DNA of 64,000 nucleotides from an uncultured Muribaculaceae bacterium (GCA_910587075.1 CAJUKE010000004.1:1-64000); one strand, 5' to 3'. Counted from the first letter of the stretch, positions 52,288 to 60,882 are shown. The notes: generated from the sequence alone by a model not told the origin. Numbers and translations are program-made.

Positions 52288-53166
52288 ATGAAAGACATTG
52301 TTGTAGGCATGGGTGAGGCGCTTTGGGACGTTCTCCCCGAAGGAAAGAAAATCGGGGGCGCCCCCGCCAACTTCGCGTACCACGTTTCGCAGTTCGGGCT
52401 CCCCAGCTGCGTGGTCAGCGCCGTGGGTGGCGACCCCCTCGGCACCGAGATTCTCGAAAACCTTACCTCCAAGGGGCTCAACCACCTGATCGAGACCGTG
52501 CCTTACCCCACCGGCACCGTGCAGGTCGAAATCGACCAGGCCGGCATACCCCAGTACGAGATCAAGGAGAACGTGGCATGGGACAACATCCCCTACACCG
52601 CCCGCCTCGAACAGCTCGCCGAGCAGACAAAGGCCGTGTGCTTCGGTTCGCTCGCACAGCGCAACGTGGTGTCGCGCAACACTATAAACCGCTTCCTCGA
52701 CGCCATGCCCCAGACCCCCGACTCGCTGGTGGTGTTCGATGTGAACCTCCGCCAGGGATTCTACAACAAGGAGATTCTCTGCAACTCTATGAAGCGTTGC
52801 AACATCCTTAAAATCAACGACGAAGAGCTGGTTACGGTGAGCCGTATGTTCGGCTATCCCGGCATCGACCTCCAGGACAAGTGCTGGATTCTGTTAGGCA
52901 AGTATAACCTTAAAATGCTCATACTCACCTGCGGCATCAACGGCAGCTATGTGTTCACCCCGGGCAACGTCTCCTTCCAGCCCACCCCCAAGGTGGAGGT
53001 TGCCGACACTGTGGGCGCGGGCGACTCCTTCACCGCCGCCTTCATCGCCTCCATCCTCAAAGGGAAGAGCGTGGCCGAGGCCCACGCCAAGGCAGTGGCC
53101 ACGTCGGCGTTCGTCTGCACCCGCCCCGGCGCCATGCCGACCCTTCCCGCCGAAATCACCGAATAA
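52288..53166 (+). CDS. PfkB-family fructokinase
   Basis: A 292-residue cytoplasmic kinase. PfkB signatures are GEALWDVLPEGKKIGGAPAN at residues 8-27 and DTVGAGDSFTAAF near residue 237, with catalytic Asp in GAGD. It would phosphorylate fructose to fructose 6-phosphate, the last step encoded in the locus. It starts 12 nt after the transporter stop. Confidence 0.95.
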   Translation: MKDIVVGMGEALWDVLPEGKKIGGAPANFAYHVSQFGLPSCVVSAVGGDPLGTEILENLTSKGLNHLIETVPYPTGTVQVEIDQAGIPQYEIKENVAWDNIPYTARLEQLAEQTKAVCFGSLAQRNVVSRNTINRFLDAMPQTPDSLVVFDVNLRQGFYNKEILCNSMKRCNILKINDEELVTVSRMFGYPGIDLQDKCWILLGKYNLKMLILTCGINGSYVFTPGNVSFQPTPKVEVADTVGAGDSFTAAFIASILKGKSVAEAHAKAVATSAFVCTRPGAMPTLPAEITE

Positions 53167-53224
53167 CCCCCGGCGACGTAGTAATGAAGAATTCGTAATT
53201 GGATTATAGATAGGTATATGGAAC

Positions 53225-53258
53225 AGTCAGGCCGCGTCATCATCGACGCGGCCTGACT
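53225..53258. terminator. Terminator-like hairpin after the fructokinase gene
   Basis: A perfect 14-bp stem (53225-53238 with 53245-53258) with a 6-nt loop; T-runs are poor on both sides. It lies 59 nt after the fructokinase stop. The rest of 53259-53536 has no gene that I can support: it holds a minus-strand -7 box (53390-53397) and a 27-nt dyad (53426-53452). Confidence 0.65.
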
Positions 53259-53389
53259 CACAATCAATTATACACCGGATCTATCGAATCACTACTTGCT
53301 TGTCGCACGATTCTTCTCTTCACTGATAATATCTCTGGCTATACACACTTAGCGCCGGCGTAATTATCAATCTCCGTTTGTTTATATCG

Positions 53390-53397
53390 CGAAATTA
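53390..53397 (-). promoter_or_regulatory. Isolated minus-strand -7 box in a gene-free stretch
   Basis: TAATTTCG followed by CG on the minus strand. A transcript from it would run about 150 nt to the 53225-53258 hairpin and contains no convincing open frame, so a small RNA antisense to the 3' end of the fructokinase mRNA is conceivable. Confidence 0.3.
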
Positions 53398-53425
53398 ACG
53401 CGCCCTCCCGTTACCCCCGCTACCA

Positions 53426-53452
53426 AAATATCGGTAACCTTAACCAATATTT
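53426..53452. promoter_or_regulatory. Dyad AAATAT-c-GGT-N7-ACC-a-ATATTT
   Basis: An almost symmetric 27-nt element in the gene-free stretch before the small-protein cassette. Its regulator is unknown. Confidence 0.35.
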
Positions 53453-53536
53453 CGGGAAACAATCACCCCGCCCCCGGCGTTCCTCTAATGAACGGTATGA
53501 GAAGCAGACAGTTAACCGCGGAATTCCGCCTGAAAA

Positions 53537-53568
53537 TTTGGATTTGAAGGGAAATGGCGTTAACTTCG
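53537..53568 (+). promoter_or_regulatory. Promoter of the small-protein cassette
   Basis: TTTG (53537-53540), a 20-nt spacer and TAACTTCG (53561-53568) followed by CG, 30 nt before the small ORF at 53599. Confidence 0.65.
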
Positions 53569-53598
53569 CGTTGTACAAATGATTAAACTTGAACAATA

Positions 53599-53733
53599 AT
53601 GACTCGGACCATCTCTATTAAAAAGCCCTCTCCCAGGATGATTCAGGTCTTTGACTCATTAAAGGAGAAGAAACAAAAGCAGATTGAAAAGCTGAAAAGC
53701 CAGGATGTCTGTGTCTTCACTGTGAAAGTGTGA
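53599..53733 (+). CDS. Small basic protein of 44 residues, unknown function
   Basis: A 44-codon frame directly behind a good promoter. Its product starts MTRTISIKKPSPRMIQVF, followed by the charged DSLKEKKQKQIEKLKSQ segment and VCVFTVKV. It has 12 lysine or arginine residues and one predicted amphipathic helix in the middle. It ends 1 nt before the start of the next gene, a spacing that indicates coupled translation. The length, charge and position upstream of a larger partner resemble antitoxin-like or adaptor peptides, but I recognise no family. Confidence 0.6.
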   Translation: MTRTISIKKPSPRMIQVFDSLKEKKQKQIEKLKSQDVCVFTVKV

Positions 53734-53734
53734 T

Positions 53735-54217
53735 ATGGACCTCTCTTTTGACATACATAACGACAAGGGCGATCTGGTAAGGGTCGCCCTTTCGTATTAC
53801 GACACAGAGACGCTCAGAGCTTTCACTGACGACCCGTTGACGCTTACCTTGGTGTTTTACGATGTCACATTGGTTAGGATTGCCGGGAGCGATAATGTGG
53901 GAATACGCACGCTGAAGGCTGTAAGCGAGGTGTTGTCGCGGTTTATGGCTGAAAACGAGGCCTCTGTGTTATGTTTTTATTGCGATGACCTTACCGATGT
54001 GCGACATCGCGATAAGTCAATAACCCCGCAAGAATATCGGAGCCGCTTGTTTTCCAGAATGTTTGATATGCATATTAGAACTAATGGTATTAAGAACATC
54101 GTGAACTATCAGGTGAAGATCGAGGATGACGCTTGCCCGCGGTTCGCGCATTTCATCACGCCCGAGAAGTATCTACCGGCGGTAAGGTTGCTGGGCAACA
54201 TATTGATGGATAAATAA
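53735..54217 (+). CDS. DUF6169-like hypothetical protein
   Basis: A 160-residue soluble protein. It opens with a beta-rich segment (FDIHNDKGDLVRVALSYY), followed by an alpha-helical part with VLCFYCDDLTDVRHRDK and YRSRLFSRMFDMHI. This pattern recurs in a family of uncharacterised Bacteroidetes proteins that I tentatively equate with DUF6169, where a C.Y.CD..D motif and an R.FS..F block are conserved. It follows the 44-residue ORF by 1 nt, so the two form a cassette. Codon use is less GC-rich than that of the neighbours, hinting at recent transfer. Confidence 0.6.
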   Translation: MDLSFDIHNDKGDLVRVALSYYDTETLRAFTDDPLTLTLVFYDVTLVRIAGSDNVGIRTLKAVSEVLSRFMAENEASVLCFYCDDLTDVRHRDKSITPQEYRSRLFSRMFDMHIRTNGIKNIVNYQVKIEDDACPRFAHFITPEKYLPAVRLLGNILMDK

Positions 54218-54263
54218 GTATTTTCGATCCAAAAAAACAATAGAGGAAGAGTAAAGCGGATTT

Positions 54264-54293
54264 GTGGTTAAGCGCGGGGTGGTTAAGCGCGGG
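54264..54293. repeat. 15-bp tandem duplication
   Basis: GTGGTTAAGCGCGGG occurs twice in a row (54264-54278 and 54279-54293), followed by a partial third copy GTAAAGCGC. It lies in the non-coding stretch between the DUF6169-like gene and the GH3 gene. Confidence 0.7.
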
Positions 54294-54362
54294 GTAAAGC
54301 GCAGGTGGGGCGGTTTTTGAATTTTTAAGGGTGGGGGAGGGGCGCGGCGCGGAAAAAAGTGG

Positions 54363-54370
54363 TAAATTCG
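54363..54370 (+). promoter_or_regulatory. Candidate -7 box of the GH3-to-rnhB gene run
   Basis: TAAATTCG followed by CG, 53 nt before the GH3 start codon. No matching -33 box. Confidence 0.4.
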
Positions 54371-54422
54371 CGGGATTAAGTGGATTGAATAAATGTTTTA
54401 ATGTTTGGTCCACGATGAGCCG

Positions 54423-55958
54423 ATGATAGATTTCACCAACATATCGCGCCCGTATTTCCGCCGGGTGGTCGAGAGCGAGCGGGTCGCCCGCCTCGATCCG
54501 AGGGAGAGCCAGCTCTCGGTGCTCCGCGACCTTGTGTCGCGGGGTGCCTCTACGTCGTTCGGCGGCGAGAAGGGGTTTGCCCGCGTGGCTTCCGCCCCTG
54601 CCGGGGAGGAGCTTTACCGGCGGTTCGGTTCGATTGAGGTGAACGACTATCCCGCCATACGCCGATATGTCGAGCGGATGGTGGCCGGTGAGCCCGACGT
54701 GCTCTGGCCCGGGGTGTGCCGCCGCTTCGCCCAATCATCGGGTACCTCCGACGGCAAGAGCAAATACATACCCGTGACGCGCCGCGGGCTCCAACGCTCC
54801 CACTACGCCGGGGCGGCCTATTCGGTGGCATCGTATCTCGACCATTACGCCGACAGCCATATCTTCGGCGGTAAGAATTTCATACTCGGAGGGAGCTTCG
54901 CCAACGAGTTGTCGCTCCCGGCTGGGGTGAAGGTCGGCGACCTCTCAGCCTCGCTGATCGACAAGGTGAACCCCCTGGTGAACCTTTTCCGTATCCCCTC
55001 CAAGCGGATCGCTCTGATGGCCGATTGGGGCGAGAAGCTCCCGGCGCTTGTCGAGGCATCGCTCAGGGCTGACGTCAGAAGCATCTCGGGGGTTCCCTCG
55101 TGGTTCCTTACGGTGCTCAAGGAGGTTATACGCCGCGCCGGAGTGTCGAGCATCCACGAGGTGTGGCCCAATCTTGAGGTGTTTTTCCACGGCGGCATAG
55201 CGTTCGGCCCCTACCGCGACCTGTATGACCGCGTCACCGACCCGTCGAAGATGCGGTATTGGGAGAACTACAACGCCTCGGAGGGCTTTTTCGCCGTGCA
55301 GGAGCGCCCCGGCTCGCCGGAGATGGGGCTTCTGCTCGATGCCGACACCTTCTACGAGTTCCTCCCCGCGGGCGAGGGGGCGCGCCCCCTCCCGGTATGG
55401 GAGGCGGAGCCGGGGATGGTGGCCGAACTGGTGGTAACCTCATCCAACGGCCTATGGCGCTACCGCACCGGCGACACCGTGAGGGTCGAGAGCGTCGACC
55501 CGCTGACAATAACCATCGCCGGGCGCACCAAATCCTTCATCAACGCTTTCGGCGAGGAGGTGATGGTGCACAACACCGACGCGGCGCTCGAAGCCGCCTG
55601 CCGCCAGACCGGAGCCCAGGTGCTCAACTACAGCGCCGCCCCGGTTTACGCCGGCGACCATAGCCGCGGGCGCCATCAGTGGCTTGTGGAGTTCGCTGCG
55701 CGCCCCGAGTCGCTCGACGGGTTTGCCGAGGTGCTCGACCGGGCGCTGCAGAGCGTCAACTCCGACTATCAGGCAAAGCGTGCCGGCGGAATATTCCTCG
55801 ACCGGCTCGAAGTTATCGAGGCGCGGCCCGGGGTGTTCGACCGCTGGCTCGCTTCGACAGGCAAGCTCGGGGGGCAGCGCAAGGTGCCCCGCCTGGCCAA
55901 CGACCGCTCCGTAATGGACCGGCTGCTCGAACTCAACGACAACCCGATTGAAAAATAA
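54423..55958 (+). CDS. GH3 auxin-responsive-family protein (acyl-adenylating enzyme fold)
   Basis: A protein of about 511 residues, taken from the ATG at 54423 (an in-frame TTG lies 18 nt upstream). It is a bacterial member of the GH3 family, related to plant acyl-acid amido synthetases of the adenylating superfamily. The phosphate-binding loop is in FAQSSGTSDGKSKYIPV, the acyl-adenylate motif in YNASEGFFAVQ, and the hinge region in LWRYRTGDTVRV with GRTKSFINAFGEEV. The substrate of the Bacteroidetes members is not known; conjugation of an acyl acid to an amine through AMP is the expected chemistry. It is the first of six closely spaced plus-strand genes. Confidence 0.9.
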   Translation: MIDFTNISRPYFRRVVESERVARLDPRESQLSVLRDLVSRGASTSFGGEKGFARVASAPAGEELYRRFGSIEVNDYPAIRRYVERMVAGEPDVLWPGVCRRFAQSSGTSDGKSKYIPVTRRGLQRSHYAGAAYSVASYLDHYADSHIFGGKNFILGGSFANELSLPAGVKVGDLSASLIDKVNPLVNLFRIPSKRIALMADWGEKLPALVEASLRADVRSISGVPSWFLTVLKEVIRRAGVSSIHEVWPNLEVFFHGGIAFGPYRDLYDRVTDPSKMRYWENYNASEGFFAVQERPGSPEMGLLLDADTFYEFLPAGEGARPLPVWEAEPGMVAELVVTSSNGLWRYRTGDTVRVESVDPLTITIAGRTKSFINAFGEEVMVHNTDAALEAACRQTGAQVLNYSAAPVYAGDHSRGRHQWLVEFAARPESLDGFAEVLDRALQSVNSDYQAKRAGGIFLDRLEVIEARPGVFDRWLASTGKLGGQRKVPRLANDRSVMDRLLELNDNPIEK

Positions 55959-55989
55959 TAACCAAACATTATATACCGCACTGACAACC

Positions 55990-57393
55990 ATGGGAATAAA
56001 GAAATATCTCTCCGCGCTCTTCCTCTCCGCCGCCATCGCCTTCAGCGCCGCCGCTGGCGAGAAAGCGCCAAAATACATCTTCTACTTCATCGGCGACGGT
56101 ATGGGGGTAAACGAGGTGATCAACGCCCGGCTGTACAAGCAGCACGTTCTCGGGGGTGACCTGTCGATGACCTCGCTCCCCTACGGGTCGGTGGCGACGA
56201 GCCACTCGGCGTCGTCCGACGTGACCGACTCCGCCGCCGCCGGCACCGCCCTCGCGACCGGCCACAAGACCGTCAACGGCATGCTGGGCGTCACTCCCGA
56301 CTCCGCGGCGGTCACCTCTATCGCCAAAGTGCTGTTTGATGACGGCTACGGCGTGGGGCTCGTTACCTCCGTGGCCATCGACGACGCCACCCCCGGCGCG
56401 TTCTACGCCCATGTGCCCCATCGCTCGATGTACCGCGAAATCGGCAGCCAGCTCGCCCGGAGCGGCTACCAGTTCGCCGCCGGGTCGGGCCTGCGCGGCA
56501 CTAAGGATAAGGCCGGGCGCGACAACGGCCTCCTCGCCGAGTTCGCCGAGAACGGTGTCAGCGTTTCCTACGGACTTGACGGGGCCGACTTCGAGGCCGA
56601 CCGCATGCTCATACTCAGCCCCGACACCGCCCGCAACTGGAACATCGGCTTCACTATCGACTCCATCCCCGGTGCGCTCACCCTCCAGGACCTCACAAAG
56701 GCGTGCCTCCGCCATCTCGAACGCGTGTCGCCCGACAAGTTCTTCGTGATGGTCGAAGGGGGCAACATCGACCACTCCGGCCATAGCAACGACGCCGCTA
56801 CGAACATTATCGAAACGGTCAATTTCGACGCCACGCTCGACATAGCTCTCGATTTCTACCGCAGTCACCCTGAGGAGACCCTCATAGTGGTAACGGCTGA
56901 CCACGAGACCGGCGGAATGTCGGTGGGCAACAACTTCTCCGGCTATGCCGTGTTCCCCGAGCGCCTCGCCGCCCAGCGCGTGTCAAAAGACCTTTTCTCC
57001 GAGCACTGCAAGGCGATGGCCCGCTCGCGCCGCGTGTACACCTGGGAGGATATGAAAGAGTTCCTCACCGAGAAACTCGGGTTCTGGACCCCGGCCACGA
57101 AAATCACCGATGAGCAAACCAACCGCCTCCGCGGGATGTTTGAGGATATGTTCGCACGCAATATGTCGGCCCCTGACCAGAAGACACTTTACGCCGACTA
57201 CGACGCGTTTACCGCCGCTGTGTTCGAGATTCTCGACACCCAGGCCGGCATCGGGTGGACCTCGCTGAAGCATACCGGCTCCCCGGTGCCCGTGTTCGCC
57301 ATCGGCCGCGGCGCGGAGATATTCGGCGGCTTCGGCGACAACACCGACCTGCCCCGAAAAATACTGAAGCTCGCCGGCAAACGGCTCGACTAA
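55990..57393 (+). CDS. Alkaline phosphatase, exported
   Basis: A protein of about 467 residues from the ATG at 55990, which starts a clean signal peptide (MGIKKYLSALFLSAAIAFSA); an in-frame ATG at 55948 would overlap the upstream gene. Catalytic features are the metal ligand Asp36 in FIGDGMG, nucleophile Ser81 in SSDVTDSAAAGTALATGHKT, and the metal-binding EGGNIDHSGHSND and TADHETGGMSVG segments. It removes phosphate from organic phosphomonoesters in the periplasm. Length and motifs fit PhoA-like enzymes. Confidence 0.95.
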   Translation: MGIKKYLSALFLSAAIAFSAAAGEKAPKYIFYFIGDGMGVNEVINARLYKQHVLGGDLSMTSLPYGSVATSHSASSDVTDSAAAGTALATGHKTVNGMLGVTPDSAAVTSIAKVLFDDGYGVGLVTSVAIDDATPGAFYAHVPHRSMYREIGSQLARSGYQFAAGSGLRGTKDKAGRDNGLLAEFAENGVSVSYGLDGADFEADRMLILSPDTARNWNIGFTIDSIPGALTLQDLTKACLRHLERVSPDKFFVMVEGGNIDHSGHSNDAATNIIETVNFDATLDIALDFYRSHPEETLIVVTADHETGGMSVGNNFSGYAVFPERLAAQRVSKDLFSEHCKAMARSRRVYTWEDMKEFLTEKLGFWTPATKITDEQTNRLRGMFEDMFARNMSAPDQKTLYADYDAFTAAVFEILDTQAGIGWTSLKHTGSPVPVFAIGRGAEIFGGFGDNTDLPRKILKLAGKRLD

Positions 57394-57420
57394 CCACTGA
57401 ACTGTCACTTACAATTAAAG

Positions 57421-58092
57421 ATGAACCGCCATACTATATTACTGTTCTTCCTGACGTTGGCCTCGCTGGCGTTCTCCGCCAAGGGGGTCGACTATAACGC
57501 GATGCAGGTGGAGGTCGCGATGCACCCCGAGCGCTACCGCGCCCTGCTCAACCGCTTCGTGGCGGGTGACACAACGCTGACCTCCCCCGAGCTGGCCACG
57601 GTGTACTTCGGCTACTCCTTCACGCCCGACTACGACCCCCGGGAGACTTTCGACGACATCACCGACGCTTTCGACGAAAAGGACTACGAGCAGGTGGCGC
57701 GCCTTACGCCCGACGCGCTGGTTGTCAACCCCGTGTCGCTCGACCTTAGCGTCATGGCCCTCGCCGCAGCCGAACGCGGCGCCGGGGAGCGCCCCGGAGT
57801 GAGGGCCGCCAACCTCGGCTACAGGTGCGATATGATCGCGACGGCCATACTCGAAAGCGGCCGCGGCACCAGCCCCGACTCCCCATTCAAGGTAATATCG
57901 TCGGCCGACATAGGTCGGCTGCTGAGAAACGTGCTGGGTATCAGCGTGATCGTGGGGCGCACCAAGGTGGGCGACATCGACGCCATAAAGGTGACATTCC
58001 CCGACAGCGACCGCCAGCACATTCTTTACTTCGACAATACCCGCGAGGCGGCGTTCCTGGCACGCAGGGGCGCCACTACCGCCAAAAAATAA
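57421..58092 (+). CDS. DUF4919-like exported protein
   Basis: A 223-residue protein with a signal peptide (about 1-22). The body is helical with YNAMQVEVAMHPERYRALLNR, LATVYFGYSFTPDYDPRE and the C-terminal DADRQH-like FPDSDRQHILYFDNTR. This is the pattern of a Bacteroidetes family annotated as DUF4919. The middle part looks TPR-like. Function unknown. It follows the phosphatase by 27 nt and precedes the pseudokinase by 33 nt. Confidence 0.7.
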   Translation: MNRHTILLFFLTLASLAFSAKGVDYNAMQVEVAMHPERYRALLNRFVAGDTTLTSPELATVYFGYSFTPDYDPRETFDDITDAFDEKDYEQVARLTPDALVVNPVSLDLSVMALAAAERGAGERPGVRAANLGYRCDMIATAILESGRGTSPDSPFKVISSADIGRLLRNVLGISVIVGRTKVGDIDAIKVTFPDSDRQHILYFDNTREAAFLARRGATTAKK

Positions 58093-58125
58093 ATTTGAGC
58101 ACCAAATAACTTTATTTCCAGAGGG

Positions 58126-58911
58126 ATGCCTGACAATTCAAAACCTAAGTGGACCGAGATAGAGCACCTGCCCAAGTGGGACGAGGAGTTCTACCATGTA
58201 TATACGGCCAAGAAACATGGCAAGTGGGTGATGCTCAAAACGCTCCGCCCGGAGCTGGCCGACGACCCCGCCTGCCGGGAGATGATCGGCAAGGAGTTCG
58301 ACGTGCGCTACAACCTGGCCCACCCGCACATCGTCATGATCAACGACTTCGAGGAGGTGCCCGGCCTGGGGCAGTGCATTATCACCGACGACGTTTACGG
58401 CGACTCGCTCCGCTCGCTGATCGACGAGGGTAAAGTGACCCCCGAGATTCAGGAAAAGGTAGTCAACCAGCTTCTCGACGCGATCGAGTATATTCAGAAG
58501 AACCATATCGTACACCATCCGATACGCCCCGAAACCATAATCTTCACCGAGAATATCCGCAATCTCAAGGTTATCGACGTTGGTTTCGACCAGCGCTCGC
58601 ACCTCAGCCCCGCCGATATATCGGAGGACCTCGCTGCCTACGGGCGCGTGCTCCAGGAAGTGCTCAGCGCCACCGGCGACCGCTCCAAGCGGCTCAACGC
58701 CATAGCCAACCGATGCGCCAACCCAAAGGGGCGCCCATTCCGCGACGTCACCGACGTGAAGATGGCCCTCGCCGGGCACTCCAACAAGCGCGTCTACGTC
58801 GTGATTACCATATTCCTGGTGATCATGGCCTTCGTGCTCGGCTGGCTCTCGGTGCGCCCCATGCCGGGCGCCCATCAGGCCACTCCGCCCGCGGCCTCGG
58901 CCACCCGCTGA
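58126..58911 (+). CDS. Membrane-anchored protein kinase-like protein (probable pseudokinase)
   Basis: A 261-residue protein with a Ser/Thr kinase fold and a C-terminal membrane helix (about 222-243). The ATP-binding Lys38 (WVMLKTL), the helix-C Glu57 region, and DVG at 151-153 in place of DFG are present. The catalytic loop reads HHPIRPETII (130-139) where kinases have HRDLKPEN, so the catalytic base Asp is replaced by Pro132 and the Asn by Thr137. The glycine-rich loop is also absent. It may bind ATP but is unlikely to phosphorylate by the usual route. A scaffold or sensing role is inference. The start follows a good AGAGGG ribosome-binding site. Confidence 0.8.
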   Translation: MPDNSKPKWTEIEHLPKWDEEFYHVYTAKKHGKWVMLKTLRPELADDPACREMIGKEFDVRYNLAHPHIVMINDFEEVPGLGQCIITDDVYGDSLRSLIDEGKVTPEIQEKVVNQLLDAIEYIQKNHIVHHPIRPETIIFTENIRNLKVIDVGFDQRSHLSPADISEDLAAYGRVLQEVLSATGDRSKRLNAIANRCANPKGRPFRDVTDVKMALAGHSNKRVYVVITIFLVIMAFVLGWLSVRPMPGAHQATPPAASATR

Positions 58912-59003
58912 CGGGCCCCGCCGTTTCTCCCTCCGCGACTGTTGACAATATCTGACTAACAATAGGTAACAAAAGGTTACACATCCGCCACCTCCATACG
59001 ACA

Positions 59004-60131
59004 ATGATTGAAGTTAAGGCAATCGAACCCACCCGCGGCAACCTCCGCGATTTCGTAGCTTTCGGTAACTCTCTCTACAAAGATAACGCGTGCTATGTGC
59101 CGCCGCTGATGATGGACGACATAAACACGCTCTCGCCCAAGAAAAACCCCGCGTTTGACCACTGCCAGGCGCAGTGCTTCATGGCCTACCGCGACGGTCA
59201 GCCCGTGGGGCGCATAGCCGGCATTATAAACCCTATAGTCAACGGGCGCACCGGCTCGGCCGACCTCCGTTTCGGTTTCGTCGATTTCATTGACGACGCC
59301 GAGGTGGTCGACGCCCTGTTCAAGGCCGTCAGCGACTGGGGGCGCTCCAAGGGGATGACCTCCATTGTCGGCCCGATGGGCTTCTCCGATATGGACCACG
59401 AGGGGATGCTCACCTTCGGTTACGACGAGATGGGCACCATGGCGACCATCTACAACCACCCTTACTACGTTGACCATATGGAGCGTATGGGCTTCAAGAA
59501 GGATGCCGGTTGGGTCGAGTACTACATCAAGGTGCCAGAGCAGATTCCCGAAAAGTACCAGCGCATAGCCGACATCGTGAAGCGCCGCGAGAACCTCAAA
59601 ATCAAAAAATACTCCTCCCGCAAGAAAATCAAGGAGGAGTACGGCGTGGCGCTCTTCGAGCTGATAAACCGCGCCTACGACAAGCTTTACGGCTATTCGC
59701 CCCTCACCCCCCGACAGATTGATTACTATATCGATATGTATCTGAGCATCATCAATCTCGACCTGGTGACGGTGGTGACCGATGCCGATGACAAGCTTAT
59801 CGCGATCGGTATCTCGATACAGTCGTTCACCGAGGCGCTCCGCAAGAGCGGCGGCAAGCTCTTCCCCTTCGGGTGGCGCCATCTGCTCAAGGCGCTCCGC
59901 GGCAAGGCCGACGCCGTCGACCTGCTCCTGGTGGCCGTGGCTCCCGAGTATCAGAACAAGGGGGTCAACGCGCTGCTGTTCACCGACCTCATCCCGTATT
60001 ACAACAAATACGGCTTCAAGCACGCCGAGACCAACCTCGAACTGGAGGACAACACCGCCGTGCAGAGCCAGTGGTCCTACTTCGACCACCGTCTCCACCG
60101 CCGCCGCGCGACATTCCGCAAGCCTCTGTAA
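59004..60131 (+). CDS. GNAT-family N-acetyltransferase
   Basis: A 375-residue protein with two GNAT-like halves. The N-terminal half carries GRIAGIINPIVNGRTGSADL and a substrate segment WGRSKGMTSIVGPMGFSDMD. The C-terminal half has the acetyl-CoA-binding motif VAVAPEYQNKGVNALLFTDL. This length and layout match a family widespread in Bacteroidetes whose substrate is not known. It is 92 nt downstream of the pseudokinase and 10 nt upstream of rnhB. Confidence 0.85.
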   Translation: MIEVKAIEPTRGNLRDFVAFGNSLYKDNACYVPPLMMDDINTLSPKKNPAFDHCQAQCFMAYRDGQPVGRIAGIINPIVNGRTGSADLRFGFVDFIDDAEVVDALFKAVSDWGRSKGMTSIVGPMGFSDMDHEGMLTFGYDEMGTMATIYNHPYYVDHMERMGFKKDAGWVEYYIKVPEQIPEKYQRIADIVKRRENLKIKKYSSRKKIKEEYGVALFELINRAYDKLYGYSPLTPRQIDYYIDMYLSIINLDLVTVVTDADDKLIAIGISIQSFTEALRKSGGKLFPFGWRHLLKALRGKADAVDLLLVAVAPEYQNKGVNALLFTDLIPYYNKYGFKHAETNLELEDNTAVQSQWSYFDHRLHRRRATFRKPL

Positions 60132-60141
60132 AGACCAGGCT

Positions 60142-60756
60142 ATGAAAGAGTTCTCACTGCCGAATTGCAGCGTGTTCTCGGCCATGGAGGCCGGGTGCGA
60201 CGAGGCCGGGCGCGGATGTCTCGCGGGCCCCGTCACCGCCGCCGCCGTGATTCTGCCCGACGATTTCCACCACCCCTGGCTCAACGACTCCAAGCAGCTC
60301 ACCGAGCGCCGCCGCGCCCTGCTCCGCCCCATAATCGAGGCGGAAGCGGTGGCCTGGGCGGTAGCCTGGTGCTCCCCCGGGGAGATTGACTCGATGAATA
60401 TTCTCAACGCGTCGATCGAGGCCATGCACCGGGCCCTCGACGCGCTCTCGCCCCGCCCCGGCAGGGTGATTGTCGACGGCAACCGTTTCCGCCCCTACCG
60501 CGACCTTCCCTGCGAGACGTTCGTCAAGGGTGACGGCCGCTTCGGCAACATAGCCGCCGCCTCGGTGCTCGCCAAAACCCACCGCGACGAGCTTATGGAG
60601 CGCCTCGACGCGGAATATCCCGCCTACAACTGGCGCGGCAACAAAGGGTACCCTACCGCCGACCACCGCGCCGCGATTGCCGCCAACGGCCCATCGCCTT
60701 ACCACCGCCTCTCGTTCCGCCTCCTCCCCGACCCGGTGCTCCCCGGCCTGGAATAG
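60142..60756 (+). CDS. rnhB: Ribonuclease HII
   Basis: A 204-residue enzyme, starting at the ATG at 60142. Catalytic acidic residues are Asp20 and Glu21 in GCDEAGRGCLAGPV, the third Asp in VIVDGNRF (about residue 112) and the fourth in KTHRDELM (about 150). It removes RNA from RNA-DNA hybrids and single ribonucleotides from DNA. Length is normal. It closes the run of plus-strand genes. Confidence 0.96.
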   Translation: MKEFSLPNCSVFSAMEAGCDEAGRGCLAGPVTAAAVILPDDFHHPWLNDSKQLTERRRALLRPIIEAEAVAWAVAWCSPGEIDSMNILNASIEAMHRALDALSPRPGRVIVDGNRFRPYRDLPCETFVKGDGRFGNIAAASVLAKTHRDELMERLDAEYPAYNWRGNKGYPTADHRAAIAANGPSPYHRLSFRLLPDPVLPGLE

Positions 60757-60882
60757 CCCGAGTGAAATAGCCACAGAGGCGTTTTTTCGTTTTTTTCATA
60801 GCGTTGCCAACCTTTTTCTGCCAAGGAGTGTTTAATATGTACAAAAACTCCTAACAGAAATTGGATTAAACAACTATTTATT

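Noticed and set aside
55948..55989. Earlier in-frame ATG of the alkaline phosphatase
   Set aside because: It would overlap the GH3 gene and put 14 polar residues before the signal peptide; the ATG at 55990 is better.
59782..60141. Upstream extension of the RNase HII frame into the GNAT gene
   Set aside because: The extra 120 residues are Ser/Arg/Pro-rich and in the wrong frame of the acetyltransferase gene; the ATG at 60142 gives a normal RNase HII.
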